Part shown: positions 24,552 to 34,191 of the stretch, one piece after another
Layout: each line of letters begins with the position of its first letter
Numbering within the stretch: position 1 is the first letter of the stretch
DNA from: UBA8904 sp035448625
GTDB lineage: Bacteria > Desulfobacterota > Syntrophia > Syntrophales > Smithellaceae
Assembly (NCBI GenBank): GCA_035448625.1
Contig: DAOTJI010000012.1
Span: 1-42,379 of the forward strand
Direction: 5' to 3'
Length of the DNA stretch: 42,379 nt
Translations under genes and position numbers: made by a program
The notes under the pieces: generated by a model
Database searches by the model: none
What the model saw: only the letters and a program-made list of their open reading frames with translations
What the model was told of the DNA's origin: nothing

Positions 24552-25535
24552 CTATAGCAGGCGCTCCGCGCCGACAATTTTGACAACGGTTTTCATCATT
24601 CCCTTCGGATCACCCGAGAAAACCACCATGAAAGGTATTTTCCCTCCGGGTTCCACCCGATCGTTCGATTGATCCCGGCCTTCCGGCAGCGACATCCGGA
24701 TTTTTATTTCTTCTTCCGTCATGGTGACGAGTTCGTCGTCATTCAGGATATTTCCCGCGTAGCATACCCGTTCACTCAGGACCACAGCGTAGGCATCCAG
24801 AATTTCCGCCTTGACCTGCACACGGGAAATGGGAAACTCAGCTCCGTTGACCGCTTTGCCTTCCACGACACGGACAGGCCCCAGAATGTAATTCTCCAGG
24901 ATCCGCTGACGGACGTCCTGAAGTTTGACCTGCGCAGTGACCGGCAGACGCTCCGCCGGCCCAGAGAAGCCGAGCGTGGAAAGCACGCTCTGCCAACCCT
25001 GCCCTCCCGCTTTCAAAAGCCGTTCCCCCAGCGGCGGAAAAACGACAAAATAGAGTACGGCCGGGATGGCGACCACCACAAGAAGCGTCCACAGGGCAAA
25101 CATCCCTGCCCTGCTCTTTTTGCGGGCGGGCAGGGGACGCGCTTCTTCCTCCCGCGGCCATTCTTCGAACCTTTCTGCAATCTCCTCTTCCGCGCGGTCC
25201 GTGTCGATGAAATCCCGTTTCGCCTCTCCTGCATCCGCTTTCTCCGTTTCCCTCACATCCCGAAGAAAGCCGATCAAATCCTCATCCTGGGGGATTTTAC
25301 CCGGAGGCGGACTTGCCGGCTCGAAAGACAGCCGGCTCTTTGCGTTTTCGGCGGCGGGACCGGACCGAAGAGGCTCGTCTCCATCCGCCGCAGGTTCAAA
25401 CGAAGGGCTCTTCCGGGGAGGCTCCTGGAAAAAGACGTGCTGACAGCGGTTACAGCGCACCCAGACGCCCTCTTCCGCGATTTTTGCGTCGTCGAAGCGG
25501 AATTTGGTGCGGCATTGCTTACACTGGATAATCAT
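24552..25535 (-). CDS. Zinc-ribbon (MJ0042-type) membrane protein with DUF3426 domain
   Basis: This 327-residue protein has an N-terminal zinc ribbon with C5, C8, C28 and C31 (IIQCKQC and VRCNRCQHVFF). A charged linker of about 100 residues follows, then one membrane helix at 144-166 and a DUF3426-like domain outside (QDVRQRILENYILGPVRVVEGKAVN, then an AEILDAY strand). This is the layout of deltaproteobacterial 'MJ0042 zinc-finger' proteins. Function is unknown; a cytoplasmic metal-binding head linked to a periplasmic domain suggests signalling or assembly. Its ATG overlaps the hpt stop by ATGA, so it is coupled to hpt. Confidence 0.83.
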   Translation of the reverse strand: MIIQCKQCRTKFRFDDAKIAEEGVWVRCNRCQHVFFQEPPRKSPSFEPAADGDEPLRSGPAAENAKSRLSFEPASPPPGKIPQDEDLIGFLRDVRETEKADAGEAKRDFIDTDRAEEEIAERFEEWPREEEARPLPARKKSRAGMFALWTLLVVVAIPAVLYFVVFPPLGERLLKAGGQGWQSVLSTLGFSGPAERLPVTAQVKLQDVRQRILENYILGPVRVVEGKAVNGAEFPISRVQVKAEILDAYAVVLSERVCYAGNILNDDELVTMTEEEIKIRMSLPEGRDQSNDRVEPGGKIPFMVVFSGDPKGMMKTVVKIVGAERLL

Positions 25536-26086
25536 CCGTTTTCCTCTTGATCGCCGCCCGGCGCGGGATCCAGCACATATACACCCGGCAGAAACCGATA
25601 CTGTTCATTGAAATCCAGTCCGTAGCCGACCACAAAGCCGTCCTCCATCGTAAAGCCGACATAATCCGCCTCAAAATGAACTCTTCGTCTTTTTCGTTTG
25701 TCCAGGAAAGCGCAAACTTTGACGGACCGGGGATTTCTAAGCTTCAACACGTCCACGATGTGGCGCAGCGTCAGGCCGCTGTCCAGAATGTCCTCAACCA
25801 CCAGAACGTCCCGGCCCGCAATATCCGTCTCGATATCCTTGGTGATCACGATCTTGCCGGAGCTTTCCGTCCCGGCGCCGTAGCTGGCCGCCCGGATAAA
25901 ATCCGTTTGACAGGGAACGGAAAGGGCGCGGATCAAATCCGCCATAAAAACGAAAGCCCCTTTGAGGACCCCGACCACCAGGATTTCCCGGCCTGCGTAA
26001 TCCCGGGAAATTTCACCGGCCATCTCCCTTACCCGGCCGGAGATTGCAGACGGTTCCAGCAGCACTTTTTTTCTCATATCGCCCAT
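25532..26086 (-). CDS. hpt: Hypoxanthine phosphoribosyltransferase
   Basis: This 184-residue enzyme salvages hypoxanthine or guanine to IMP or GMP with PRPP. The PRPP-binding signature VLVVEDILDSGLTL is at 94-107, preceded by the flexible loop around SYGAGTESSGKI and LKGAFVFMADL. YVGFTMEDGFVVGYGLD binds the purine. The length is usual. An ATG nine bases later is an alternative start. It shares the strand and area with purU, another purine-pathway gene. Cytoplasmic. Confidence 0.94.
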   Translation of the reverse strand: MGDMRKKVLLEPSAISGRVREMAGEISRDYAGREILVVGVLKGAFVFMADLIRALSVPCQTDFIRAASYGAGTESSGKIVITKDIETDIAGRDVLVVEDILDSGLTLRHIVDVLKLRNPRSVKVCAFLDKRKRRRVHFEADYVGFTMEDGFVVGYGLDFNEQYRFLPGVYVLDPAPGGDQEENG

Positions 26087-26172
26087 GTCCCCGCGTCTCC
26101 ATGATGAAGAAACGGCCTGTTCATATTACGCAAGATTCCTTTGAACTGTCAATGAAAATCAAATCTTCCGCA

Positions 26173-26991
26173 TCAACACCGGTCTCGGTACAGCGACGCC
26201 AGGGTTTCAATGCCGGACCAAATCATTCTTTCCGACTCGGCCAACTCCTCCGCCGTGCGAAACTCCGAGGACAGACTCAGCAAAATGGCATTGAGCGGAG
26301 AAATTTCCCTGCCGAATTTTTCATAATCGATATGGCTGATCATATATTGCGACCCGTCAAAATAGTATTTTCCCAGACGATTGGCTTCTTCGGACCGGAA
26401 AGGCCACGTCGTCTTCCAGCGAAAGTATTGCAGCGCGGCCTCCTTCAGGTCCTGCCGGTCAAACGCCTCCGGTTTGAGTTCCTCTCCGATCCGGTCGGCA
26501 ACCAGGCGGAAATAGGAAACCACCAGGTCGATGTCCGTCAGGCAAAGACCGTACAGATACCAGTCGTCGATGATCTTCAGCAATATCAATTGCTGGGACC
26601 GGGGAATGAAATGATGGCTGGGGCACAGATGACCGGCGCAGACGTCCCGGCCGTAAAAGGAAACCGTGCGCATATCGATGCCGTCGTTCTGCAGGGGATG
26701 CACGAGACAGCCGACTTTCTTTTCTTCGGCATCCAGAAAACCGAGGTACTCGCAGCAGTAAATGACCTCGTAGCGCTTCCGAAAGTCTTCGGCGGCGAAC
26801 GTCGCTTCGGCATAGCGGGGCAGATCGTCCGGGCGCTTCACCATTTCTCGATAGCGTCGGGTGCGGGCGGAAAGTCTCTTTACCAGCGACTCGCGCGAGC
26901 TGTCCACGTAGTTGTAGAGGCCGCAGCAGGCGCCGCAGGACTTTCCGGGGTCCGGTTGACACAAAACCATGATGGGATATTCCGTGGGCAT
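26173..26991 (-). CDS. Uncharacterised cysteine-rich protein (possible YkgJ-like metal-binding)
   Basis: The protein is 272 residues from the ATG at 26991. A GTG at 27000 and an ATG at 26970 are alternatives; none has a strong RBS. Cysteine groups KSCGACCGLYNY, YCCEYLGF, GCLVHP and CAGHLCPSHH all lie in the first half, a pattern like the YkgJ-type cysteine-cluster proteins thought to bind iron or zinc. The second half is helical with no motif I recognise. There is no signal peptide. It follows purU by 8-14 nt and precedes hpt by 86 nt, so it shares their transcription. Function unknown. Confidence 0.7.
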   Translation of the reverse strand: MPTEYPIMVLCQPDPGKSCGACCGLYNYVDSSRESLVKRLSARTRRYREMVKRPDDLPRYAEATFAAEDFRKRYEVIYCCEYLGFLDAEEKKVGCLVHPLQNDGIDMRTVSFYGRDVCAGHLCPSHHFIPRSQQLILLKIIDDWYLYGLCLTDIDLVVSYFRLVADRIGEELKPEAFDRQDLKEAALQYFRWKTTWPFRSEEANRLGKYYFDGSQYMISHIDYEKFGREISPLNAILLSLSSEFRTAEELAESERMIWSGIETLASLYRDRC

Positions 26992-27005
26992 GAAAAGCAC
27001 TTCTC

Positions 27006-27863
27006 TTATTCAAACACGACCGTCTTGGCCCCGTACACGATAATCTTGTGTTCCAGATGCAGGCGCAACGCCCGCGCCAGCACAATGCGCTCCAGATCCT
27101 TGCTTTTGGTTTGAATATCCGTCATCGTGTCGCGGTGGCTGATTTTCACAACGTCCTGGGAGATAATGGGACCGTCGTCCAACTGTTCGGTCGTGTAATG
27201 GGCCGTCGCCCCAATGATCTTCACGCCCCGATCGTACGCCTGCTGGTAGGGATTGCTCCCTGAAAACGCAGGCAGAAAGGAATGGTGAATATTGATCATC
27301 CGGTTGACGTAATGTTCGATGAAGTCGCCCGTAAAAATCTGCATGTAGCGCGCCAGCACCACCAGATCGACTTTCATTTCCCGCAAAAGGGCCAGTTGCC
27401 TTTCTTCCTGCCTGCGCTTATTCTCCGCCGTGACGGGAAAATGAAAAAATTGGATTCCAAACTGTTCAACCAGATCCTTCGCGTCGGTATGATTGCTGAT
27501 CACCGCCTCGATATCGGCGTTCAGCTCTCCCATGTGGCGGCGCAGAATCAAATCGTGCAGACAATGGAGGTGCCTTGAAACAAAAATGACCATCCGGGGC
27601 CGGTAATCGGTGAAATGCAGCGTCCATTTCATGTCATACTGGCGGGCCAGGGGGGCAAACACGACGGGAATCTCCTCCCGGCTGAGCGCGAAACCGTTCA
27701 GCTCCCACTCCATGCGCATGAAGAAATACTCCCCCCGTTTGGAGGTGTACTGATCGGCGGCGACGATGTTGCCGTTGTTTTGAAAAATAAAATTGGAAAG
27801 CCTGGCCACCAGTCCCTTGCGATCCGGGCAGGACAACAATAAAATTGCATTCGATTCATCCAT
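27006..27863 (-). CDS. purU: Formyltetrahydrofolate deformylase
   Basis: This 285-residue enzyme hydrolyses 10-formyl-tetrahydrofolate to formate and tetrahydrofolate. An ACT domain fills residues 1-80 (ILLLSCPDRKGLVARLSNFI), and a formyltransferase domain carries N191, H193 and D229 in INIHHSFLPAF and QLDDGPII, the catalytic triad of the family. Formate supply for purine synthesis or folate balance is the usual role; in one-carbon-rich anaerobes it may tie to formate metabolism. GGAAGG precedes the ATG, and a good promoter lies at 27903-27931. Confidence 0.94.
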   Translation of the reverse strand: MDESNAILLLSCPDRKGLVARLSNFIFQNNGNIVAADQYTSKRGEYFFMRMEWELNGFALSREEIPVVFAPLARQYDMKWTLHFTDYRPRMVIFVSRHLHCLHDLILRRHMGELNADIEAVISNHTDAKDLVEQFGIQFFHFPVTAENKRRQEERQLALLREMKVDLVVLARYMQIFTGDFIEHYVNRMINIHHSFLPAFSGSNPYQQAYDRGVKIIGATAHYTTEQLDDGPIISQDVVKISHRDTMTDIQTKSKDLERIVLARALRLHLEHKIIVYGAKTVVFE

Positions 27864-27902
27864 AACCTTCCGTCTTTCAACATCGGAGAAATGATGGAGT
27901 TG

Positions 27903-27931
27903 CTTATAGAAGGATAGACGTTGCAGGTCAA
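27903..27931 (-). promoter_or_regulatory. Sigma-70-type promoter of purU
   Basis: On the minus strand TTGACC (27931-27926), a 17-nt spacer and TATAAG (27908-27903) lie about 40 nt before the purU ATG at 27863. It should drive purU and probably the genes after it. Confidence 0.65.
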
Positions 27932-27949
27932 GGATAAAAATGGTAAGAA
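27921..27949 (+). promoter_or_regulatory. Candidate promoter of the gene at 27986
   Basis: TTGCAG at 27921-27926, a 17-nt spacer and TAAGAA at 27944-27949. It overlaps the -35 box of the opposite purU promoter, so the two would compete for polymerase. Confidence 0.4.
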
Positions 27950-27985
27950 CCCGACACCTTGCAAAGACGCAGGGAAGAGAGAACC

Positions 27986-28384
27986 ATGAAACGGATCGAG
28001 ACCATCCATCTGCCCAACGGCCTGATTCTTACGATCAACGACCGGTCGCGCCGCATCGCCGCGGACACGGTGAAAGTCGAGCTATCCTTTCAGATGAAAG
28101 TCAAAGTCGATCCGTCCTTTTTCGCCTCGCCCGACGATCACCGCCAACTCACCGATGTCTTCGGCGACGAACTGACTTACGAGCATAAGCTGGAAAGGAC
28201 ATTCGTGGCCGAAGCCGAGGAGTCGGCCACGCGGGCGGACCTTCTGGAAACCTTTAAGAAGAACTCTCTGGGTTATCTGTCGAAGCCGGATTTCTCCAAA
28301 AGAATGGCCCTGTCCCTGCTGAGGGACATCCGGCGCAATCCCTTCAAGTACAGGAAAAGCCATTCCCCCAAGCAGGCGGAATGA
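27986..28384 (+). CDS. Uncharacterised small soluble protein
   Basis: The protein is 132 residues from the ATG at 27986, with AGGGAAGAG upstream; an ATG at 27959 has none. It opens with KRIETIHLPNGLILTINDRSRR, a beta-rich start, then VKVELSFQMKVKVDPSFF, then a helical, charged second half. There is no membrane segment, signal or cysteine. I do not recognise the family. It is followed after 37 nt by the radical SAM fusion gene on the same strand, suggesting cotranscription. Confidence 0.7.
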   Translation: MKRIETIHLPNGLILTINDRSRRIAADTVKVELSFQMKVKVDPSFFASPDDHRQLTDVFGDELTYEHKLERTFVAEAEESATRADLLETFKKNSLGYLSKPDFSKRMALSLLRDIRRNPFKYRKSHSPKQAE

Positions 28385-28421
28385 CCCCAAAACGGCGCGA
28401 ATTCCAAACGGATCCTAAAGC

Positions 28422-30893
28422 ATGAGGCAAGACATTTTTGATGAGCTGCTGATCGGCGCGGAAAAACCCAGCCGTTACATCGGCGCGGAAGTCAACGCCG
28501 TCCGGAAGGAAAATGCAGCCGTGCGCTGGCTGCTGGCCTTTCCCGACACGTATGAAGTGGGCATGTCGCATCTGGGCCTGCATATCCTGTATTCCGTCGT
28601 GAATGCGCTTCCCGATGCGGCCGCCGAGAGGTGCTTTGCCCCCTGGCCGGACCGGGAACATCAACTGCGGCAGCACCGCCTTCCCCTGACTTCCCTGGAA
28701 ACCCAGAGACCGATTTCCGAATTTGACGTCATCGGCTTTTCGCTGCAATATGAACTGTCCTACACCAACATCCTCACGATGCTGGACCTGGGCGGAATTC
28801 CATTTCGCTCCATCGACCGGCACGACGCCCATCCCCTGATTCTTGCGGGAGGCCCGTGTGCGTTCAATCCCTCCCCGCTGACTTCCTTTGTGGACGCCTT
28901 TGTCGTCGGAGAGGGAGAAGAATCGGTGGCGGAAATCACCGACGCTCTGGCCGAAGCCAAAAAGCACATTTCCGGAAGGTCCGCGATGCTTGAAAGCCTC
29001 GCCAACATTGACGGCGTTTATGTTCCGGCCGTACACGGCAAAAACCGCATCATCCGCAAGCGGAAGGGCGTGGATCTCAACCGATGGATTCATCCGGCCG
29101 CGCCGGTGGTGCCGCTGATGCAAACCATCCATGACCGCATCGTTCTGGAAATCGCCAGGGGCTGCACGCGCGGCTGCCGGTTTTGCCAGGCGGGGATGAT
29201 CTGGCGGCCTTACCGCGAAAGAAACGAGCGGCTGATCTCGGACATGGCCGTTCAGGCGCTTGCGGCAACCGGCCATGATGAAATATCCCTTTTGGCGCTC
29301 AGCGCAGGGGATTACAGCCGCATCGAGCCGCTCCTCCGGAACCTGATGCGGGAGCATTGCGCCCGGCGCGTGGCCCTGGCCCTTCCCTCGCTAAGGGTCG
29401 AAACGCTGAGCCGGACCCTGATCGAAGAAATCAAGCGCACCCGCAAAACCAGCTTCACCCTCGCGCCGGAGGCGGGAACGGACAAAATGCGACGGGTCAT
29501 CAACAAAGGAAACTCCGCAGCCGATTTGCTGGCCTCCGTAGATAACGTCTTTGAAGCGGGCTGGAAATCCGTCAAGCTGTACTTCATGATCGGCCTGCCG
29601 CACGAAGAGGAAAGCGATCTGGCCGGGATTGTCGATCTGGCCTCTCAGGCGCTGCGCACGGCCCGCGGCCGGGGTCAGGTCACCGTCAGTCTTTCGACGT
29701 TCGTCCCGAAGCCGCACACGCCGTTTCAGTGGGAATCCCAACTGTCGATCGACGAAACCCGCTTTCGTCAGAATTTTATCCGGGAGCGAATCCATCACCG
29801 CCATCTCAACGTCAAGTGGCATGACGCGCGGATGAGTCTGCTCGAAGGCCTTTTTTCCCGGGGCAATGAAAGAACCGGAGATGCGCTTTTGCTCGCCTGG
29901 CAAAAAGGCTGCCGTTTTGACGGCTGGGGCGAGCTCTTCCGCTTTGATCTGTGGCAGGAAGCCCTGCGGGAAGCGGGCATCCGAACGGACGATTACCTGC
30001 GCGAGCTCACGGCGGACGAGCCGCTGCCCTGGGACAACATCGACTGCGGCGTGAGCCGGGATTTTCTGCTCAGGGAAAGGAAGAAAGCCGGCGCGGAAAC
30101 CGACACGCCGGACTGCCGCCACGAAGCCTGCCAGGATTGCGGCGTCTGCGATTTTAAGGTCGTTGAAAATATCTTTTCAGACCCAGAACCTTCAGCGCCG
30201 GCGGCGGAAAGCCGGACGCAGACCGAATCCGCCCCCGAAAAAATCTACCGCCTGATCTTTGCCAAAACCGGCCGGGCCCGCTTCCTTTCCCACCTGGAGC
30301 TGGCCGCGGCGCTCACCCGCGCGCTCAGGCGCAGCTCCCTTGCGCTGTGCTACTCGGCGGGATTTCACCCGCACCCCAAAATCTCTTTCGCCACGGCCAC
30401 ATCGGTGGGCATGGAAAGCCTTCAGGAATACCTGGACGTCACAGCCCTGCAGCATTCACAGGATTTGTCGATTTTGAAAGACGAGATCAACCATGCCCTG
30501 CCCGATGGCATGTTCATTAAGGACCTTCAGGCGCTTTCTTTCACCGCCCGGGATCTGGCGCAGGCTCTTCAGGGCTTTGCCTATGAACTGATGCTTCCGC
30601 CGGACACGGATGAGGAGATCCTCAGCCGCCTTTCCCGCAGCATCGAAAATTTTCTGGCGGCCGAATCGTTTCCCATTGCCAGGCCATCCAAGGGGAAAAC
30701 CGTCAAAAGGGATATACGCCCCTTTGTCGAAGCGATGACGCTCAACGCCAAAGAAAAAAAAGTGGCCCTGACCGTCCGCCACGCTCAGACCGGCTCCGTT
30801 CGCCCGATTGACGTTATCCGGCATGTTCTGGGCTTTTCCGAGAAAGAAACGCAGCGAATCAGAGTCGTCAAAACGAAAACGATTCTTTCCTGA
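28422..30893 (+). CDS. TIGR03960-type B12-binding-like/radical SAM protein fused to a DUF2344 (TIGR03936) domain
   Basis: The protein is 823 residues. The first 590 form a radical SAM enzyme with an N-terminal B12-binding-like fold (WLLAFPDTYEVGMSHLG) and the cluster motif ARGCTRGCRFCQAG with C248, C252 and C255. The part after about residue 600 is a DUF2344 domain (IYRLIFAKTGRARFLSHLEL, FHPHPKISFA). In many genomes the two parts are separate neighbouring genes near ribonuclease G; here they are one polypeptide and no rng is in the window. A role in RNA or tRNA modification is often suggested for the family but is not established. A small unknown gene precedes and an M23-fold lipoprotein follows by 27 nt. 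Confidence 0.9.
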   Translation: MRQDIFDELLIGAEKPSRYIGAEVNAVRKENAAVRWLLAFPDTYEVGMSHLGLHILYSVVNALPDAAAERCFAPWPDREHQLRQHRLPLTSLETQRPISEFDVIGFSLQYELSYTNILTMLDLGGIPFRSIDRHDAHPLILAGGPCAFNPSPLTSFVDAFVVGEGEESVAEITDALAEAKKHISGRSAMLESLANIDGVYVPAVHGKNRIIRKRKGVDLNRWIHPAAPVVPLMQTIHDRIVLEIARGCTRGCRFCQAGMIWRPYRERNERLISDMAVQALAATGHDEISLLALSAGDYSRIEPLLRNLMREHCARRVALALPSLRVETLSRTLIEEIKRTRKTSFTLAPEAGTDKMRRVINKGNSAADLLASVDNVFEAGWKSVKLYFMIGLPHEEESDLAGIVDLASQALRTARGRGQVTVSLSTFVPKPHTPFQWESQLSIDETRFRQNFIRERIHHRHLNVKWHDARMSLLEGLFSRGNERTGDALLLAWQKGCRFDGWGELFRFDLWQEALREAGIRTDDYLRELTADEPLPWDNIDCGVSRDFLLRERKKAGAETDTPDCRHEACQDCGVCDFKVVENIFSDPEPSAPAAESRTQTESAPEKIYRLIFAKTGRARFLSHLELAAALTRALRRSSLALCYSAGFHPHPKISFATATSVGMESLQEYLDVTALQHSQDLSILKDEINHALPDGMFIKDLQALSFTARDLAQALQGFAYELMLPPDTDEEILSRLSRSIENFLAAESFPIARPSKGKTVKRDIRPFVEAMTLNAKEKKVALTVRHAQTGSVRPIDVIRHVLGFSEKETQRIRVVKTKTILS

Positions 30894-30920
30894 CGATCTA
30901 AAACGAAAGGAGTTGAGGGG

Positions 30921-32030
30921 ATGAAAAGTTTCATAAGGATCTGTGCATGCCTCATCATGCTCTTCAATCTTTCAGGTTGCCACGGCTCAACCCCTGACAC
31001 GCGCGACCTGCGATTCACCGTCATTGCGCAGGACATGCCCTACCCCACGGATCGATACATCCGGATCGGCTATACGCTCAAAATGTGGGAATATGAAAAA
31101 GAAGGTCTGGACCTGCGGCAGATCGACGTCCTCGACGGCAGCACCCGGGCAACGCTCTATACCATCGAAAAAAAAGATATTCCCAAAATCTACAAAGACC
31201 CGCTGCCCGCCAATCCCTATTACCCGACCGACAAACTGGATCACTACTACATCAGCCTTCAGATCCCCTTTGCGCTGGGCCGGCCCGTCCCGAAAAGTGT
31301 GACGCACCGGTTTCATTTTCAAGACCAGCGGAAGAACCGGGAGCTGTCGCTGGAAGGCGGAACTTTTTCGCCGGATCCGGCCATGACGTCCATCATCATC
31401 GCTTCGCCCGTCCGCGGCAAAAACTGGCTGTTCGTCAATCAGTCCACGATGGGCTATCATTTCAACGCCATGTTCTTTGCGCTCGGGAAAAGGGGAACGG
31501 GCGAGCGCTTCGCTTTCGACAATCTTCAGTTCGATGACGATCTGAAGGAATATTTTCACGGGGATCCCGCCAAAAACGAATCCTACTTCAACTACAGCAA
31601 GCCCCTGTACGCCGTGGCGGACGGCAAGGTCGTGGCCATGCGCGACGGTCTGCCGGAAAATTCCGGCAATGACCACAGCGTGACGTTCAAAGAACCCGTC
31701 GATCTGGCCGGCAACTACATCATCATCGACATTGGAAACGGGCATTATGCCTTTTACGCTCACTGCCGCACCAATTCCATTAAGGTAAAAGTCGGAGATC
31801 GGGTAAAAGAAGGCGATGAGATCGCCCTGCTGGGGAATTCCGGCAACTCCGACGCGCCCCATCTGCATTTTCAAATCTGCGACGCGCCCGATTTCTTTTT
31901 CTCTCGCGGACTGCCGTTTGTTCTGAAAAAATACACGAAGATTGCAGAAAGCGGACAGGATGTCCTGCCGCCGCCAAAAGACTATGTGAACGCCATGATG
32001 GAGGAGCTCACGGTGATCGGCTTCGAGTGA
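30921..32030 (+). CDS. M23/LytM-fold peptidase-like lipoprotein
   Basis: This 369-residue protein has a lipoprotein signal with lipobox LSGC (C20), so it is exported and lipid-anchored. The C-terminal half is LytM-like: PLYAVADGKVVAMRDG, NYIIIDIGNGHYAFYAHC, VGDRVKEGDEIALLGNSGNS and the metal-binding HLHF motif. The first zinc-ligand motif HxxxD reads RFAFD (R196-D200), so the first His is missing, a variant seen in some M23-like proteins. It may be a regulator or a cell-wall binder rather than an active peptidase. AAAGGAG precedes the ATG. It converges with uvrB, with only 6 nt between. Confidence 0.85.
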   Translation: MKSFIRICACLIMLFNLSGCHGSTPDTRDLRFTVIAQDMPYPTDRYIRIGYTLKMWEYEKEGLDLRQIDVLDGSTRATLYTIEKKDIPKIYKDPLPANPYYPTDKLDHYYISLQIPFALGRPVPKSVTHRFHFQDQRKNRELSLEGGTFSPDPAMTSIIIASPVRGKNWLFVNQSTMGYHFNAMFFALGKRGTGERFAFDNLQFDDDLKEYFHGDPAKNESYFNYSKPLYAVADGKVVAMRDGLPENSGNDHSVTFKEPVDLAGNYIIIDIGNGHYAFYAHCRTNSIKVKVGDRVKEGDEIALLGNSGNSDAPHLHFQICDAPDFFFSRGLPFVLKKYTKIAESGQDVLPPPKDYVNAMMEELTVIGFE

Positions 32031-32036
32031 GGCGGA

Positions 32037-34031
<1,995 letters not shown>

Positions 34032-34070
34032 GATATGGTTTCCAAAACCCTACCTCTTTTTAATTTAGCG

Positions 34071-34190
34071 GGCTGTTCAAAAGCGCTTAGATGCAAGGCG
34101 CACAAGCCCTGGGCCGTGAGGCGTACTTTAGGGTACGTTGAACGGCACAGGGTGAAGCGCAACGACGCGGATCGGTGCTTTTCAACAGCC
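34071..34190. repeat. 120-bp palindromic repeat element (dispersed-repeat type)
   Basis: GGCTGTTCAAAAGC at 34071-34084 and GCTTTTCAACAGCC at 34177-34190 are terminal inverted repeats matching 13 of 14. The centre has nested arms, CGTAC (34122-34126) and GTACG (34133-34137), flanked by GCCGT/ACGGC and CCCTG/CAGGG pairs, so the whole unit can fold into one long imperfect hairpin. I recall very similar units, with terminal GGCTGTT arms and a GTACGCCTCAC core, scattered in deltaproteobacterial genomes. It fills the gap between helicase stop (34192) and uvrB. There is no coding capacity, and mobility is unknown. Confidence 0.75.
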
Positions 34191-34191
34191 T

